From contig NZ_STGC01000005.1 of assembly GCF_005222805.1 (NCBI RefSeq), positions 844,456 through 908,455 of the forward strand: a DNA stretch of 64,000 nt, written 5' to 3'. The position numbers and the translations under genes are program-made. This document shows, in pieces, positions 44,363 to 51,481 of this stretch (positions within the stretch are counted from its first letter, which is position 1; every line of letters starts with the position of its first letter). The notes below the pieces were generated by a model. The model did not search any database. It had not been told where the DNA came from and saw only the letters and a list, made by a program, of their open reading frames with translations. This DNA comes from Devosia sp. FKR38. Lineage in GTDB: Bacteria > Pseudomonadota > Alphaproteobacteria > Rhizobiales > Devosiaceae.

Positions 44363-44711
44363 GGCTCGGTTCCTTGGGAGCACAGCAGGGGGTGAATTCG
44401 GCGATCAGCGGCTGACACAGTTCCGGCCGGCCGCCGCAGCAGTCCTGCACCAGAAAACTGGTGATCTGCCGTGCGCGCTCGATGACGGCGCGATAGACGA
44501 TCGAGCGGCTCTGCCGCTCGGCCTCGACCAGCCCGGCCCGGGCCAGAATGGCCAGATGGGTGGAGAGCGTGTTCTGCGGAATATCGAGTTGTCGCGCGAT
44601 GTCGCCCGCGGCCACGCCGGCCGGCTCATGGGCCATCAACAACTCAAAGGCCGCCAGCCTGGTGGGCTGCGACAGGGCGGTGAACACGGCAAGGGCGTCT
44701 GTAGATTCCAT
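44355..44711 (-). CDS. arsR: ArsR family arsenic-responsive repressor
   Basis: A 118-residue winged-helix regulator. The helix-turn-helix is AGDIARQLDIPQNTLSTHLAILARAGLV; Cys residues in VQDCCGGRPELCQPL and FTPCCAPK near the C-terminus form a likely As(III) site, placed unlike the CVCDLC site of E. coli ArsR. It heads the ars operon. The -10 box ends only six bases before the ATG, so the mRNA may be leaderless. Confidence 0.94.
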   Translation of the reverse strand: MESTDALAVFTALSQPTRLAAFELLMAHEPAGVAAGDIARQLDIPQNTLSTHLAILARAGLVEAERQSRSIVYRAVIERARQITSFLVQDCCGGRPELCQPLIAEFTPCCAPKEPSHV

Positions 44712-44717
44712 ATATCC

Positions 44718-44745
44718 AGAATAGTCGATATATCGCTGGCGTCAA
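44718..44745 (-). promoter_or_regulatory. ars operon promoter with palindromic operator
   Basis: Minus strand TTGACG (44745-44740), 16-bp spacer, TATTCT (44723-44718). CGATATATCG (44726-44735), a perfect palindrome, sits inside the spacer where ArsR binding would block RNA polymerase. Confidence 0.8.
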
Positions 44746-44777
44746 GTCTGCTGAAGCGGTGTGCAGGCCGTTACGCG

Positions 44778-45695
44778 TCAGCCGCCGAAGGCCAGGGGGA
44801 CGTCGAAGGTCCAGCTGCTGCGGTCGGCACCGGCCGGGATCGGCGGGAAGGGCGCGGCGCGCTCAACCAGGGCCTGGCCCGCAGCATCCAGGTCCGGCTT
44901 GCCCGAGCTGCGCGCAATGCTGACGCTTTTGAGGGCGCCGCTGGCCGTGACGGTGAAGCGCACCACCAGTTCGCCGCGCGCGCCGCCATGGCGCATGGCC
45001 CGCTTCAGCCGGTTGATGACCTGGCTGGGATAGCGCGCCACCTCGGCACTGCCGCCGCTGCCACTGTTGGCAGCGCGGGGCGGCGCGCCGCCGGCCGAAG
45101 CGGTGGCATCGGCCTGGCTGTCGCCGTCATTGCCGGCAGTCGCGGCGGCGGCTTTGGGCGGCGTCTGCGCTGGCGTCTGCCGGGGCGCCTCGCGCGGTGG
45201 CGTGCGGTTGGGCGGACGCTGGGACAGCGGCCTTGGCATGACCGGCGGCGTGGTTTCGGTCGGCGTATCGAGTGGCGCGAGACTGGGGGCCGGGGCGGTT
45301 TCCACGACGCGGGCGTCGGTGCTGCTGAGGGCGGCGACCAGCGAGGGCACCGGCTCAGGCGCGAGCGGCTCAATGGTCTGCGGCGCCAGGGGCGCCGGGG
45401 CGACCGGTTCAAGCGCCGCCTGGGCCAGGGGCGCGACGGGCTCGGGCGTCAGGGTGTCGAGCGGTTCAGGCCGGGCTTCGACCGTCTCCGGACCGCCGGC
45501 CGACCGGCTTGAGACGGCATCGCTGGCCTCGACCACAGCGCTGGCATTGCTGGCCACCGTCGAAAGGGGCACGACGGTGACGGTAACAGGCGCCGGCGCA
45601 GCGGCATCCTCGGGTTGCGGCCAGGACAGGCCGAAGACCAGCAGCGACACTGCCCCGGCATGCACCAGGGCCGAACCCGGCAGGGCTAAGCGCAT
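44778..45695 (-). CDS. tonB: TonB energy transducer
   Basis: A 305-residue TonB. One N-terminal helix (SALVHAGAVSLLVFGLSW) anchors it, followed by a long Pro/Ala/Glu-rich periplasmic spacer (about 25-200) and a C-terminal TonB domain (about 220-305) with GGARGELVVRFTVTASGALK and FPPIPAGADRSSWTF. It transmits the proton gradient from ExbBD to the outer-membrane receptor. The start overlaps the exbD stop by one base. Last gene of the heme operon. Confidence 0.92.
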   Translation of the reverse strand: MRLALPGSALVHAGAVSLLVFGLSWPQPEDAAAPAPVTVTVVPLSTVASNASAVVEASDAVSSRSAGGPETVEARPEPLDTLTPEPVAPLAQAALEPVAPAPLAPQTIEPLAPEPVPSLVAALSSTDARVVETAPAPSLAPLDTPTETTPPVMPRPLSQRPPNRTPPREAPRQTPAQTPPKAAAATAGNDGDSQADATASAGGAPPRAANSGSGGSAEVARYPSQVINRLKRAMRHGGARGELVVRFTVTASGALKSVSIARSSGKPDLDAAGQALVERAAPFPPIPAGADRSSWTFDVPLAFGG

Positions 45696-46144
45696 CAGGG
45701 GCTCTCTTTGCGGTCGGTGATCAGCCCGATCTGGCCATGACCGGCAGCCGACAGCGCGCCCATCACCTCCATGATCGCGCCATAGGCCGTGCTGGCATCA
45801 CCGCGCACATAGAGTCGTTCATCGGTGTTTTCGCCAACCAGCGTCTCGACGGTGGCGACCAGGTCGGCCATCACCACGGGACTGCCATCGATGGACAGGG
45901 CGCCATCGGTTGCCACGGTGACGGTGATCGGCTTGCGCGCGATCGGCATGGCCTGTGCTTCGGTCTTGGGCAGGTTGACCGGCACACCCATGGTCATCAG
46001 CGGTGCGGCGACCATGAAGACGATCAGCAGCACCAGCATGACGTCGACCATGGGGGTGACGTTGATCTCGCTGATCGGTGGCGCGCCGCTGCGGCTGCGC
46101 CCGCGACCGCCCCGTCCGCCCAGAGTATGGTTGACCATGCCCAT
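45695..46144 (-). CDS. exbD: ExbD/TolR biopolymer transport protein
   Basis: A 149-residue ExbD. After a basic Gly/Arg-rich N-terminus, ISEINVTPMVDVMLVLLIVFMVAAPLM is the single helix with the proton-carrying Asp. The rest is periplasmic. It forms the TonB motor with ExbB. Start overlaps the exbB stop by one base (TGATG). Confidence 0.95.
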   Translation of the reverse strand: MGMVNHTLGGRGGRGRSRSGAPPISEINVTPMVDVMLVLLIVFMVAAPLMTMGVPVNLPKTEAQAMPIARKPITVTVATDGALSIDGSPVVMADLVATVETLVGENTDERLYVRGDASTAYGAIMEVMGALSAAGHGQIGLITDRKESP

Positions 46145-46833
46145 CAGCTGGCCTTGCCGCTGTCGAGCTGGCGCGACAGCAGGGCCGCCAGGCGGTCGGC
46201 AAAGGCGCCCAGGCGATAGGTGAGGCGGCCGGCGTCGGCGCTGAGCTTGTTATAGGCGATGACGGCGGGGATGGCGGCCAGCAGGCCCAACGCAGTGGCC
46301 AGCAGGGCCTCGGCAATGCCCGGGGCCACCACGGCCAGGCTGGTGTTCTCTGCGCTGGCGATGGCGGTAAAGGCATTCATGATGCCCCAGACAGTGCCGA
46401 AGAGGCCGATGAAGGGGCCGGCGCTGCCAACGGTGGCCAGAATTCCCAGGCGCCTCTCCAGCGCCGACGCCTGCTCGGACACCGCCAGATCAAGCGCGAT
46501 CTCGATCCGCCCGCGCAGGCCATCGGCCGTGGCGGCGTGCAGGGCATGGCTGCGGTCCCATTCCTCAAGGCCCGCGCCGAGCACGGCCGCGAGACCACCG
46601 GCATGGCTGCTGCCAAAGCGCTGGTGCAGCTCGGCAAGCGACTGGCCCTGGGCAAAGGCACGGTCGAACTCGCCCATCTGACGGCGCGCCCGGGCAAAGG
46701 CGGCGCTGCGATTGGCAATGATGGCCCAGCACCAGACGGAGGCGAGCAACAGGCCGATCATGATGGTTTTGACCACCCAGTCGGCCTGCAGGAAAAGGCC
46801 GAGCATGGAATAATCATGGGGTGCGGGGACCAT
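46144..46833 (-). CDS. exbB: ExbB/TolQ family proton channel protein
   Basis: A 229-residue MotA/TolQ/ExbB protein with three helices: an N-terminal one near residue 20, and a pair at about 130-155 and 170-195. GRIEIALDLAVSEQASALERRLGILATVGSAGPFIGLFGTV is the typical cytoplasmic loop and second helix. It begins 3 bp after the gene for an exported protein of unknown function. Confidence 0.94.
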   Translation of the reverse strand: MVPAPHDYSMLGLFLQADWVVKTIMIGLLLASVWCWAIIANRSAAFARARRQMGEFDRAFAQGQSLAELHQRFGSSHAGGLAAVLGAGLEEWDRSHALHAATADGLRGRIEIALDLAVSEQASALERRLGILATVGSAGPFIGLFGTVWGIMNAFTAIASAENTSLAVVAPGIAEALLATALGLLAAIPAVIAYNKLSADAGRLTYRLGAFADRLAALLSRQLDSGKAS

Positions 46834-46836
46834 GGG

Positions 46837-47262
46837 TCACACTCCAAAGGTGATGGCGGCGCGCGAACTGGTGACCAGGCCGGCAAGGCACGCGCCGGGT
46901 GCCAGGCCATCGCCGTCGCAGGCGGTGATATCATTGATCAGCACGCGCCCCAGATTGGCGCAGTCGAGCCCCGCCAGCTGGAACTGCAGCACCTTGCTCT
47001 TGCCCGGGCTGAGCGCCTTGAAGTCGAGCGTGACGATGCGCTCGATGGCGCCGGTGGCGTCGAACAGCGCTGTTTCCACCGCGGCGCGGCGCAGCTCGGT
47101 GGCAAAGCCGTTGACGGCCAGGAAGGTCACCTTGCAGCCGCCGTCCCCGGGCTGGACGGCATTGAGCTCGATGGCAAGGCCAGGGGCAACCGGCCGATCC
47201 TCGGCATGGGCGGGGCCAAGGCTGGTGGCAAGGACGACGGCAAGGGCAAACAGCGGGCGCAT
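46837..47262 (-). CDS. Exported protein of unknown function in the heme operon
   Basis: A 141-residue protein with a Sec signal peptide (MRPLFALAVVLATSLGPAHA, cleavage likely before EDRP). The mature part is predicted beta-rich, with four Cys residues (GGCKV, LDCANL, TACDGD, GACLAG) that may form disulfides. I recognise no family. Its ATG directly abuts the hmuV stop and exbB follows 3 bp later, so it is cotranscribed with heme uptake genes. It could be a periplasmic accessory of the TonB system or of heme handling. Confidence 0.8.
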   Translation of the reverse strand: MRPLFALAVVLATSLGPAHAEDRPVAPGLAIELNAVQPGDGGCKVTFLAVNGFATELRRAAVETALFDATGAIERIVTLDFKALSPGKSKVLQFQLAGLDCANLGRVLINDITACDGDGLAPGACLAGLVTSSRAAITFGV

Positions 47263-48084
47263 TCAGGCAACCTGGGCATGATGGGAAAAGGGGGCGAGCT
47301 GGGCCGACTGCGGCAGCACAAAGGGCTGGCCGGGGGCGGGCGTGGCGCCGACCCGCAGCGGCGCGTCGAACACAGCGCCAATGGTGGAGTCGGTCAGCAC
47401 CTGGGCCGGTGGGCCATGGGCGACCAGCCGGCCAGCGGCGAGCGCCAGCAGATCATCGGCATACATGGACGCCAGGTTCAGATCATGCAGCACCGCCAGC
47501 ACGCCGCCACCGGCATCGGCAAAGCGCCGCGCCACATCCATGACGATGAGCTGATGCTTGACGTCGAGGCTGGAGACAGGCTCGTCCAGGAACAGATAGC
47601 GCGGCTGTCCGTCGAGCACCGGCTGCCAGACCTGGCAGAGCACGCGGGCCAATTGCACCCGCTGCTGCTCGCCGCCCGACAGATCGCCATAATAGCGGGC
47701 GCCGAAGCCGGGCAGATCGACGGCCTCGAGCGCGCGTTCCGGTAGGCCATAGAGCGCCGCACCCAGGGGGCCAGGACGGCCGGCGCGAACGCCCATGGCG
47801 ACCACTTCGCGCACGGTGAAGGGGAAAGGCAGGCTGGCCGATTGCGGCAGCACGGCGCGGCGGCAGGCGGCCTCGAGCGGGCTCATGCCGGCGATATCGC
47901 GGCCATCAATGCTGATGCGCCCGCTATAGGCATGGTCGCGGCACAGCGCCTTGAGCAAAGTGGACTTGCCCGAGCCATTGGGGCCGATGATGGCGGTGAG
48001 GCGCCCCGGGGCTGCGGCAAAGCTGATGTCGTTGAGAATGCGGCGGCCGCCCAGCACCACGCCCAGCCCGTCGATTGCAATCAT
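47263..48084 (-). CDS. hmuV: Heme ABC transporter ATP-binding protein
   Basis: A 273-residue ATPase of the FecCD/HmuV group: Walker A GPNGSGKSTLLKALC, signature LSGGEQQRVQLARVL, Walker B YLFLDEPVSSLDVKHQL and VLHDLNLASMYADD. ATG 48084 (MIAIDGLGVVLGG) starts the conserved domain; the long in-frame extension to 48726 is antisense-like reading through hmuU and is rejected. Four bases separate it from hmuU. Confidence 0.94.
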   Translation of the reverse strand: MIAIDGLGVVLGGRRILNDISFAAAPGRLTAIIGPNGSGKSTLLKALCRDHAYSGRISIDGRDIAGMSPLEAACRRAVLPQSASLPFPFTVREVVAMGVRAGRPGPLGAALYGLPERALEAVDLPGFGARYYGDLSGGEQQRVQLARVLCQVWQPVLDGQPRYLFLDEPVSSLDVKHQLIVMDVARRFADAGGGVLAVLHDLNLASMYADDLLALAAGRLVAHGPPAQVLTDSTIGAVFDAPLRVGATPAPGQPFVLPQSAQLAPFSHHAQVA

Positions 48085-48088
48085 GGCA

Positions 48089-49204
48089 TCACCAGGAGAA
48101 GGCGGCGCGGCGCCGCAGCAGGATCCACAGGAAGAACGGGCCGCCAAAGGCCGCCGTGACAATGCCGATCGGCAGTTCGGCCGGGGCGACAATGGTGCGG
48201 CTGAGCGCATCGGCCAGCAGCAGGAAGCTTGCGCCGAGCAGGGCGGTGGCCGGCAGCAGATAGCGATGGTCGGGACCGATGACCAGGCGCAGCAGATGCG
48301 GCACAACAATGCCGACAAAGCCGATGCCGCCGCTGACGGCCACCGAGGCGCCGGTGGCTGCGGCCACGGCCAGGATGGTGATGCGCTTGAAGCGTTGCAC
48401 TGGAACGCCGAGATGGGCGGCAGTGGCTTCGCCCAAGGTGAGGGCATTGAGCCCCTGCGCCAGAAAGGCCGAGGCACACAGGGCCAGGGCGATGATGGGC
48501 CCGGCAGCCGCGATCTTGACCCAGGTGGCGCCGGCCAGCGAGCCCATGCCCCAGAAGGTGAGGTCGCGCAGCTGCGCATCGCTGGCGACATAGACCAGGA
48601 TGCCCGAAATGGCCCCGGCCAGCGCGCCCAGGGCAATGCCGGCCAGCAGCATGGTGGCAATGGCGGTCTGTCCGCTGCGGGTGGCGACGCGATAGAGAAT
48701 GGCTGTGGTGAGCAGCCCGCCGCCAAAGGCCGCGACGGGCAGGGCGAAGATGCCCAGCGCCTGGGTGACGGGCGCCAGCACCGTGGTGCCCAGCACGATG
48801 ACGCCCACGGCGCCCAGGGCCGAGCCGCTGGACACCCCGACCAGGCCGGGATCGGCCAGCGGATTGCGGAACAGGCCCTGCATCAGCAGGCCCGAGACGG
48901 CCAGGCCCGCCCCGATCAGCACGCCCAGCAGCATGCGCGGCAGGCGGATATTGAGCACCACGGCATGATCACGCGCCAGCGCCGCCGCATCGCCCTGGGC
49001 CCAGCCCAGTCCATGGGTGAGCAGGGACCAGGCCGAGGCGCCCGAGGCGCCGGTGGTCATCGACAGGGCCATGGCGACCAGCAGCAAACCGACCAGGACG
49101 ACGATGGCCAGCCGTCCCAGCCGGCTGCGGTCGCCCTCGGCGCGCCGCTCGGCCGGGCCGATGCGCGGGGCATCCAGGGTCTGAGCCAGCATCGTCCCGG
49201 CCAT
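48089..49204 (-). CDS. hmuU: Heme ABC transporter permease
   Basis: A 371-residue FecCD-family permease with nine to ten helices. RLPRMLLGVLIGAGLAVSGLLMQGLFRNPLADPGLVGVSSG is the diagnostic N-terminal motif, and GGIGFVGIVVPHLLRLVIGPDHR the ATPase-docking region. It moves heme from HmuT into the cytoplasm. ATG 49204 lies one base after the hmuT stop. Confidence 0.95.
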   Translation of the reverse strand: MAGTMLAQTLDAPRIGPAERRAEGDRSRLGRLAIVVLVGLLLVAMALSMTTGASGASAWSLLTHGLGWAQGDAAALARDHAVVLNIRLPRMLLGVLIGAGLAVSGLLMQGLFRNPLADPGLVGVSSGSALGAVGVIVLGTTVLAPVTQALGIFALPVAAFGGGLLTTAILYRVATRSGQTAIATMLLAGIALGALAGAISGILVYVASDAQLRDLTFWGMGSLAGATWVKIAAAGPIIALALCASAFLAQGLNALTLGEATAAHLGVPVQRFKRITILAVAAATGASVAVSGGIGFVGIVVPHLLRLVIGPDHRYLLPATALLGASFLLLADALSRTIVAPAELPIGIVTAAFGGPFFLWILLRRRAAFSW

Positions 49205-49205
49205 G

Positions 49206-50072
49206 TCAGTGCGCGCCGTAGATCAGGGCCGACAGCTCGGCAGCCGCCGCAGCCGTGCGGGGGCCAAAGCCCAGCAGATAGGCGCCATCGAGGCGATAGA
49301 TCGCCTTATTGCGCCCAGCCGGGGTGAGGGCCACGGCCGGATGGGCCAGCAGGTCGGCATCGGAGGCGCTGTGATCGCCGCCCCGGTCCATCATCAGAAT
49401 GACATCGGGCGCCGCCGCGGTGATGGCCTCTTCCGAGAGGGCCTTGTAGCCGGGATAATCGGTGACGGCATTGACCGCGCCGGCCAGGGCGATGATGCCA
49501 TCGGCAGCCGTGCCGGTGCCCGAGGCCTGGATCTGCCCGCCCTGGTTGGAGAGGATGAACAGCACGCGGCGCGGGGCGGCGATGGCGGACGTCTGCTTGG
49601 CCAGGGCCGCGAAATCGGCGTCCAGCCGGCTGGCCAGCGCTTCGGCCTTGTCGGGCACGCCCAGCGCCTGGCCGACGGCCCGCACCTTGGCGATGACGCC
49701 GGCGGCCGAAAAGCCCTCAGGCACGGTCTGGTAGGCAACGCCGGCATGGGCCAGCACATCGAGCGCATCGGGCGGGCCGCTGCCCTCGATCACCAGCAGG
49801 GCCGTCGGGCTGACCGAGAGCACGCCCTCGGGCGCCAGCTGGCGCATATAGCCCACATCGGGCAGCGCCTGGGCGGCAGCCGGATAGGTCGCGGTCTGGT
49901 CACGGGCGACCAAGAGCCGCTCCTCGCCCAGCGCATAGATGATCTCGGTCAGCGAGCCGCCGATGGAAACCAGGCGCGAGGGATCGGCAAAGGGTGTCAG
50001 CTCCGCGGCCGACGCAGCGGCGGGGAGGGACAGCAGGGCGGCAAGCGCCAGGGAAGCAAGGGGAAAGCGCAT
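49206..50072 (-). CDS. hmuT: Heme ABC transporter periplasmic binding protein
   Basis: A 288-residue class III binding protein. Signal peptide MRFPLASLALAALLSLPAAASA; mature part has DPSRLVSIGGSLTEIIYALGEE and LVARDQTATYPAAAQALPDVGYMR, with the heme-ligand Tyr likely in one of these N-terminal loops as in HmuT/ShuT. ATG 50072 gives a proper signal peptide; a GTG at 50084 overlapping the hmuS stop is the alternative. It binds heme delivered by the outer-membrane receptor. Confidence 0.93.
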   Translation of the reverse strand: MRFPLASLALAALLSLPAAASAAELTPFADPSRLVSIGGSLTEIIYALGEERLLVARDQTATYPAAAQALPDVGYMRQLAPEGVLSVSPTALLVIEGSGPPDALDVLAHAGVAYQTVPEGFSAAGVIAKVRAVGQALGVPDKAEALASRLDADFAALAKQTSAIAAPRRVLFILSNQGGQIQASGTGTAADGIIALAGAVNAVTDYPGYKALSEEAITAAAPDVILMMDRGGDHSASDADLLAHPAVALTPAGRNKAIYRLDGAYLLGFGPRTAAAAAELSALIYGAH

Positions 50073-50080
50073 GGCTGTGA

Positions 50081-51124
50081 TCACGCTGCGTTGGAGGTGG
50101 AAAGGGCGGGCAGGGCCTCGACCAGGTCGCGCCAGCCGGCGCGCTCGTCGGTGCCTTCCTGACGCTGGCCGAAGAACTGGATGACCAGCTCGCGCCCGGC
50201 GTCATAGAGCTCGACCGAGGTGACATGCCCATCGGCGGTTGGCTTGCGCACCGCCCAGGCCGAGACGATCTGGTCGAGCCGCAGATGCAGGTGGAAGGTT
50301 TCGTCCATGACATTGAGCCAGGGGCCCATCGGGCTGACCGTGTGGATCGGGCCGGCATGGATCTGGATGCAGCCATGGTTGCCGACAAACACCATGATGG
50401 GCAGCGCGCTGGCGGCGGCCTGCTCGAAGAGCGCGGTGATGGCGGCATGGTCGAGCGGCCAGGCATAGTCGGTGCCCACCATTTCCAGCGCGTCGAGGCG
50501 CGGCAGGTTGAGCTTGCGCAGCATGGGGAAGAACTGGTGCGTATCGGTCATCGCTGCCCAGTGCTCGCGCAGGGTGGCCAGGCTCGCCGGCGTGCCGCTG
50601 GCTGCGGCCGGTGCGGCTTCGACCAGATCGAGCGTGTCGCTCTGCTCGGGGTGGCGGAGATTGTCGACCAGCACGCCCCAGGCTTCCAGATCCGTGCCCG
50701 GGCGGGCGTGGATCTTGTGGATCGCCATGCCCTGGGCGTCAAAGAACTGCAGCGAATGGCGGACGCTGCCGTCCACATTGCGCTTCTCCACGGCATAGCC
50801 ATGGCTCCAGGGCTTGGGGAAGATGCGCAGGTCGATCTGTTCGCCCAGCACCATGGAAGCCATGGGGCCCAGGACAACCTTTTCATAGGGGCCGATCTTT
50901 TCGTGCACGGCGCTCTCATTGCGCGTCAGTGCCATGACTTCGCCCACGGCGGTGAGGCCGTTGAGCAGGGTGCCGATATCGGCCCGCAGGCGGATCGCGG
51001 TCTCGCCGACGGCGGCGGCAACCAGCTCGGCCTCGGAGATGGCATGGATGCGTGCGAAGTCGCGTTCACGCATGTCGGGGTGCTTGGCCCGCAGGGCACG
51101 GATGTCTTGGGCGGTCTTTCGCAT
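50081..51124 (-). CDS. hmuS: Hemin-degrading/heme-transport factor HmuS
   Basis: A 347-residue HemS/ChuX-fold protein of normal length made of two repeats. Repeat 1 has VMALTRNESAVHEKIGPYEKV, repeat 2 MVFVGNHGCIQIHAGPIHTVSPMGPWLNVMDETFHLHL, matching the heme-binding region with its conserved His. It accepts heme in the cytoplasm and breaks it down or passes it on. It follows hemP by 18 bp. Confidence 0.94.
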   Translation of the reverse strand: MRKTAQDIRALRAKHPDMRERDFARIHAISEAELVAAAVGETAIRLRADIGTLLNGLTAVGEVMALTRNESAVHEKIGPYEKVVLGPMASMVLGEQIDLRIFPKPWSHGYAVEKRNVDGSVRHSLQFFDAQGMAIHKIHARPGTDLEAWGVLVDNLRHPEQSDTLDLVEAAPAAASGTPASLATLREHWAAMTDTHQFFPMLRKLNLPRLDALEMVGTDYAWPLDHAAITALFEQAAASALPIMVFVGNHGCIQIHAGPIHTVSPMGPWLNVMDETFHLHLRLDQIVSAWAVRKPTADGHVTSVELYDAGRELVIQFFGQRQEGTDERAGWRDLVEALPALSTSNAA

Positions 51125-51142
51125 GATGGGAACCGGAGATGC

Positions 51143-51292
51143 CTATTTGGTGAGAATGAGCTTGTCGTTGCGTGTGACCCGCAGGCGATAGGGGACGCCG
51201 GCATGCCAGACGATGATCTCGCTGGCGCCCTGAAACAGCTCTTCGGCGGTTACGGATCGCGGTGCGGATTTCTCGTGCAGAGGGTCGGGCAT
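51143..51292 (-). CDS. hemP: Hemin uptake protein HemP
   Basis: A 49-residue ORF read directly from the DNA: it starts MPDPLHEKSAPRSVTAEELF and ends RLRVTRNDKLILTK. The middle LFQGASEIIVWHAGVPYRLR fits the HemP family (LFxGxxEIxIxHxGxxYxLRxTRxGKLILTK). HemP homologues promote expression of heme uptake genes in several proteobacteria. It is the first gene of the minus-strand heme operon, facing the receptor gene across a 189-bp regulatory space. Confidence 0.93.
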   Translation of the reverse strand: MPDPLHEKSAPRSVTAEELFQGASEIIVWHAGVPYRLRVTRNDKLILTK

Positions 51293-51409
51293 GGACTTCT
51301 GGGGCCGATTTTTTTGAACTGTGACAGATGGTTGCAGCGCGCGATTTCGGATATTACCGTGCTGCTGAAAACTTGACTCTGATAGCCATATTAATTACGA
51401 GGCGCAATA

Positions 51410-51428
51410 GGTGAGTTAAATAATCACC
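51410..51428. promoter_or_regulatory. Iron-responsive operator (TGA-N9-TCA) between hemP and the receptor gene
   Basis: GGTGAGTTAAATAATCACC has perfect 5-bp arms GGTGA/TCACC; the core is TGA-N9-TCA (51412-51426), the RirA-type iron box of rhizobia. It lies about 55 bp before the receptor ATG and overlaps AT-rich -10-like sequence. TTGACT (51373-51378) lies just upstream. Confidence 0.75.
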
Positions 51429-51481
51429 TTTAGCCAGCCAGCCGCCGCCAGCCAGCCACCCACAAACAATTGGAGACGAAC

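Noticed and set aside
47263-48726. 487-codon version of hmuV
   Set aside because: The N-terminal 214 codons lie in the wrong frame over hmuU; the ATPase domain starts at ATG 48084.
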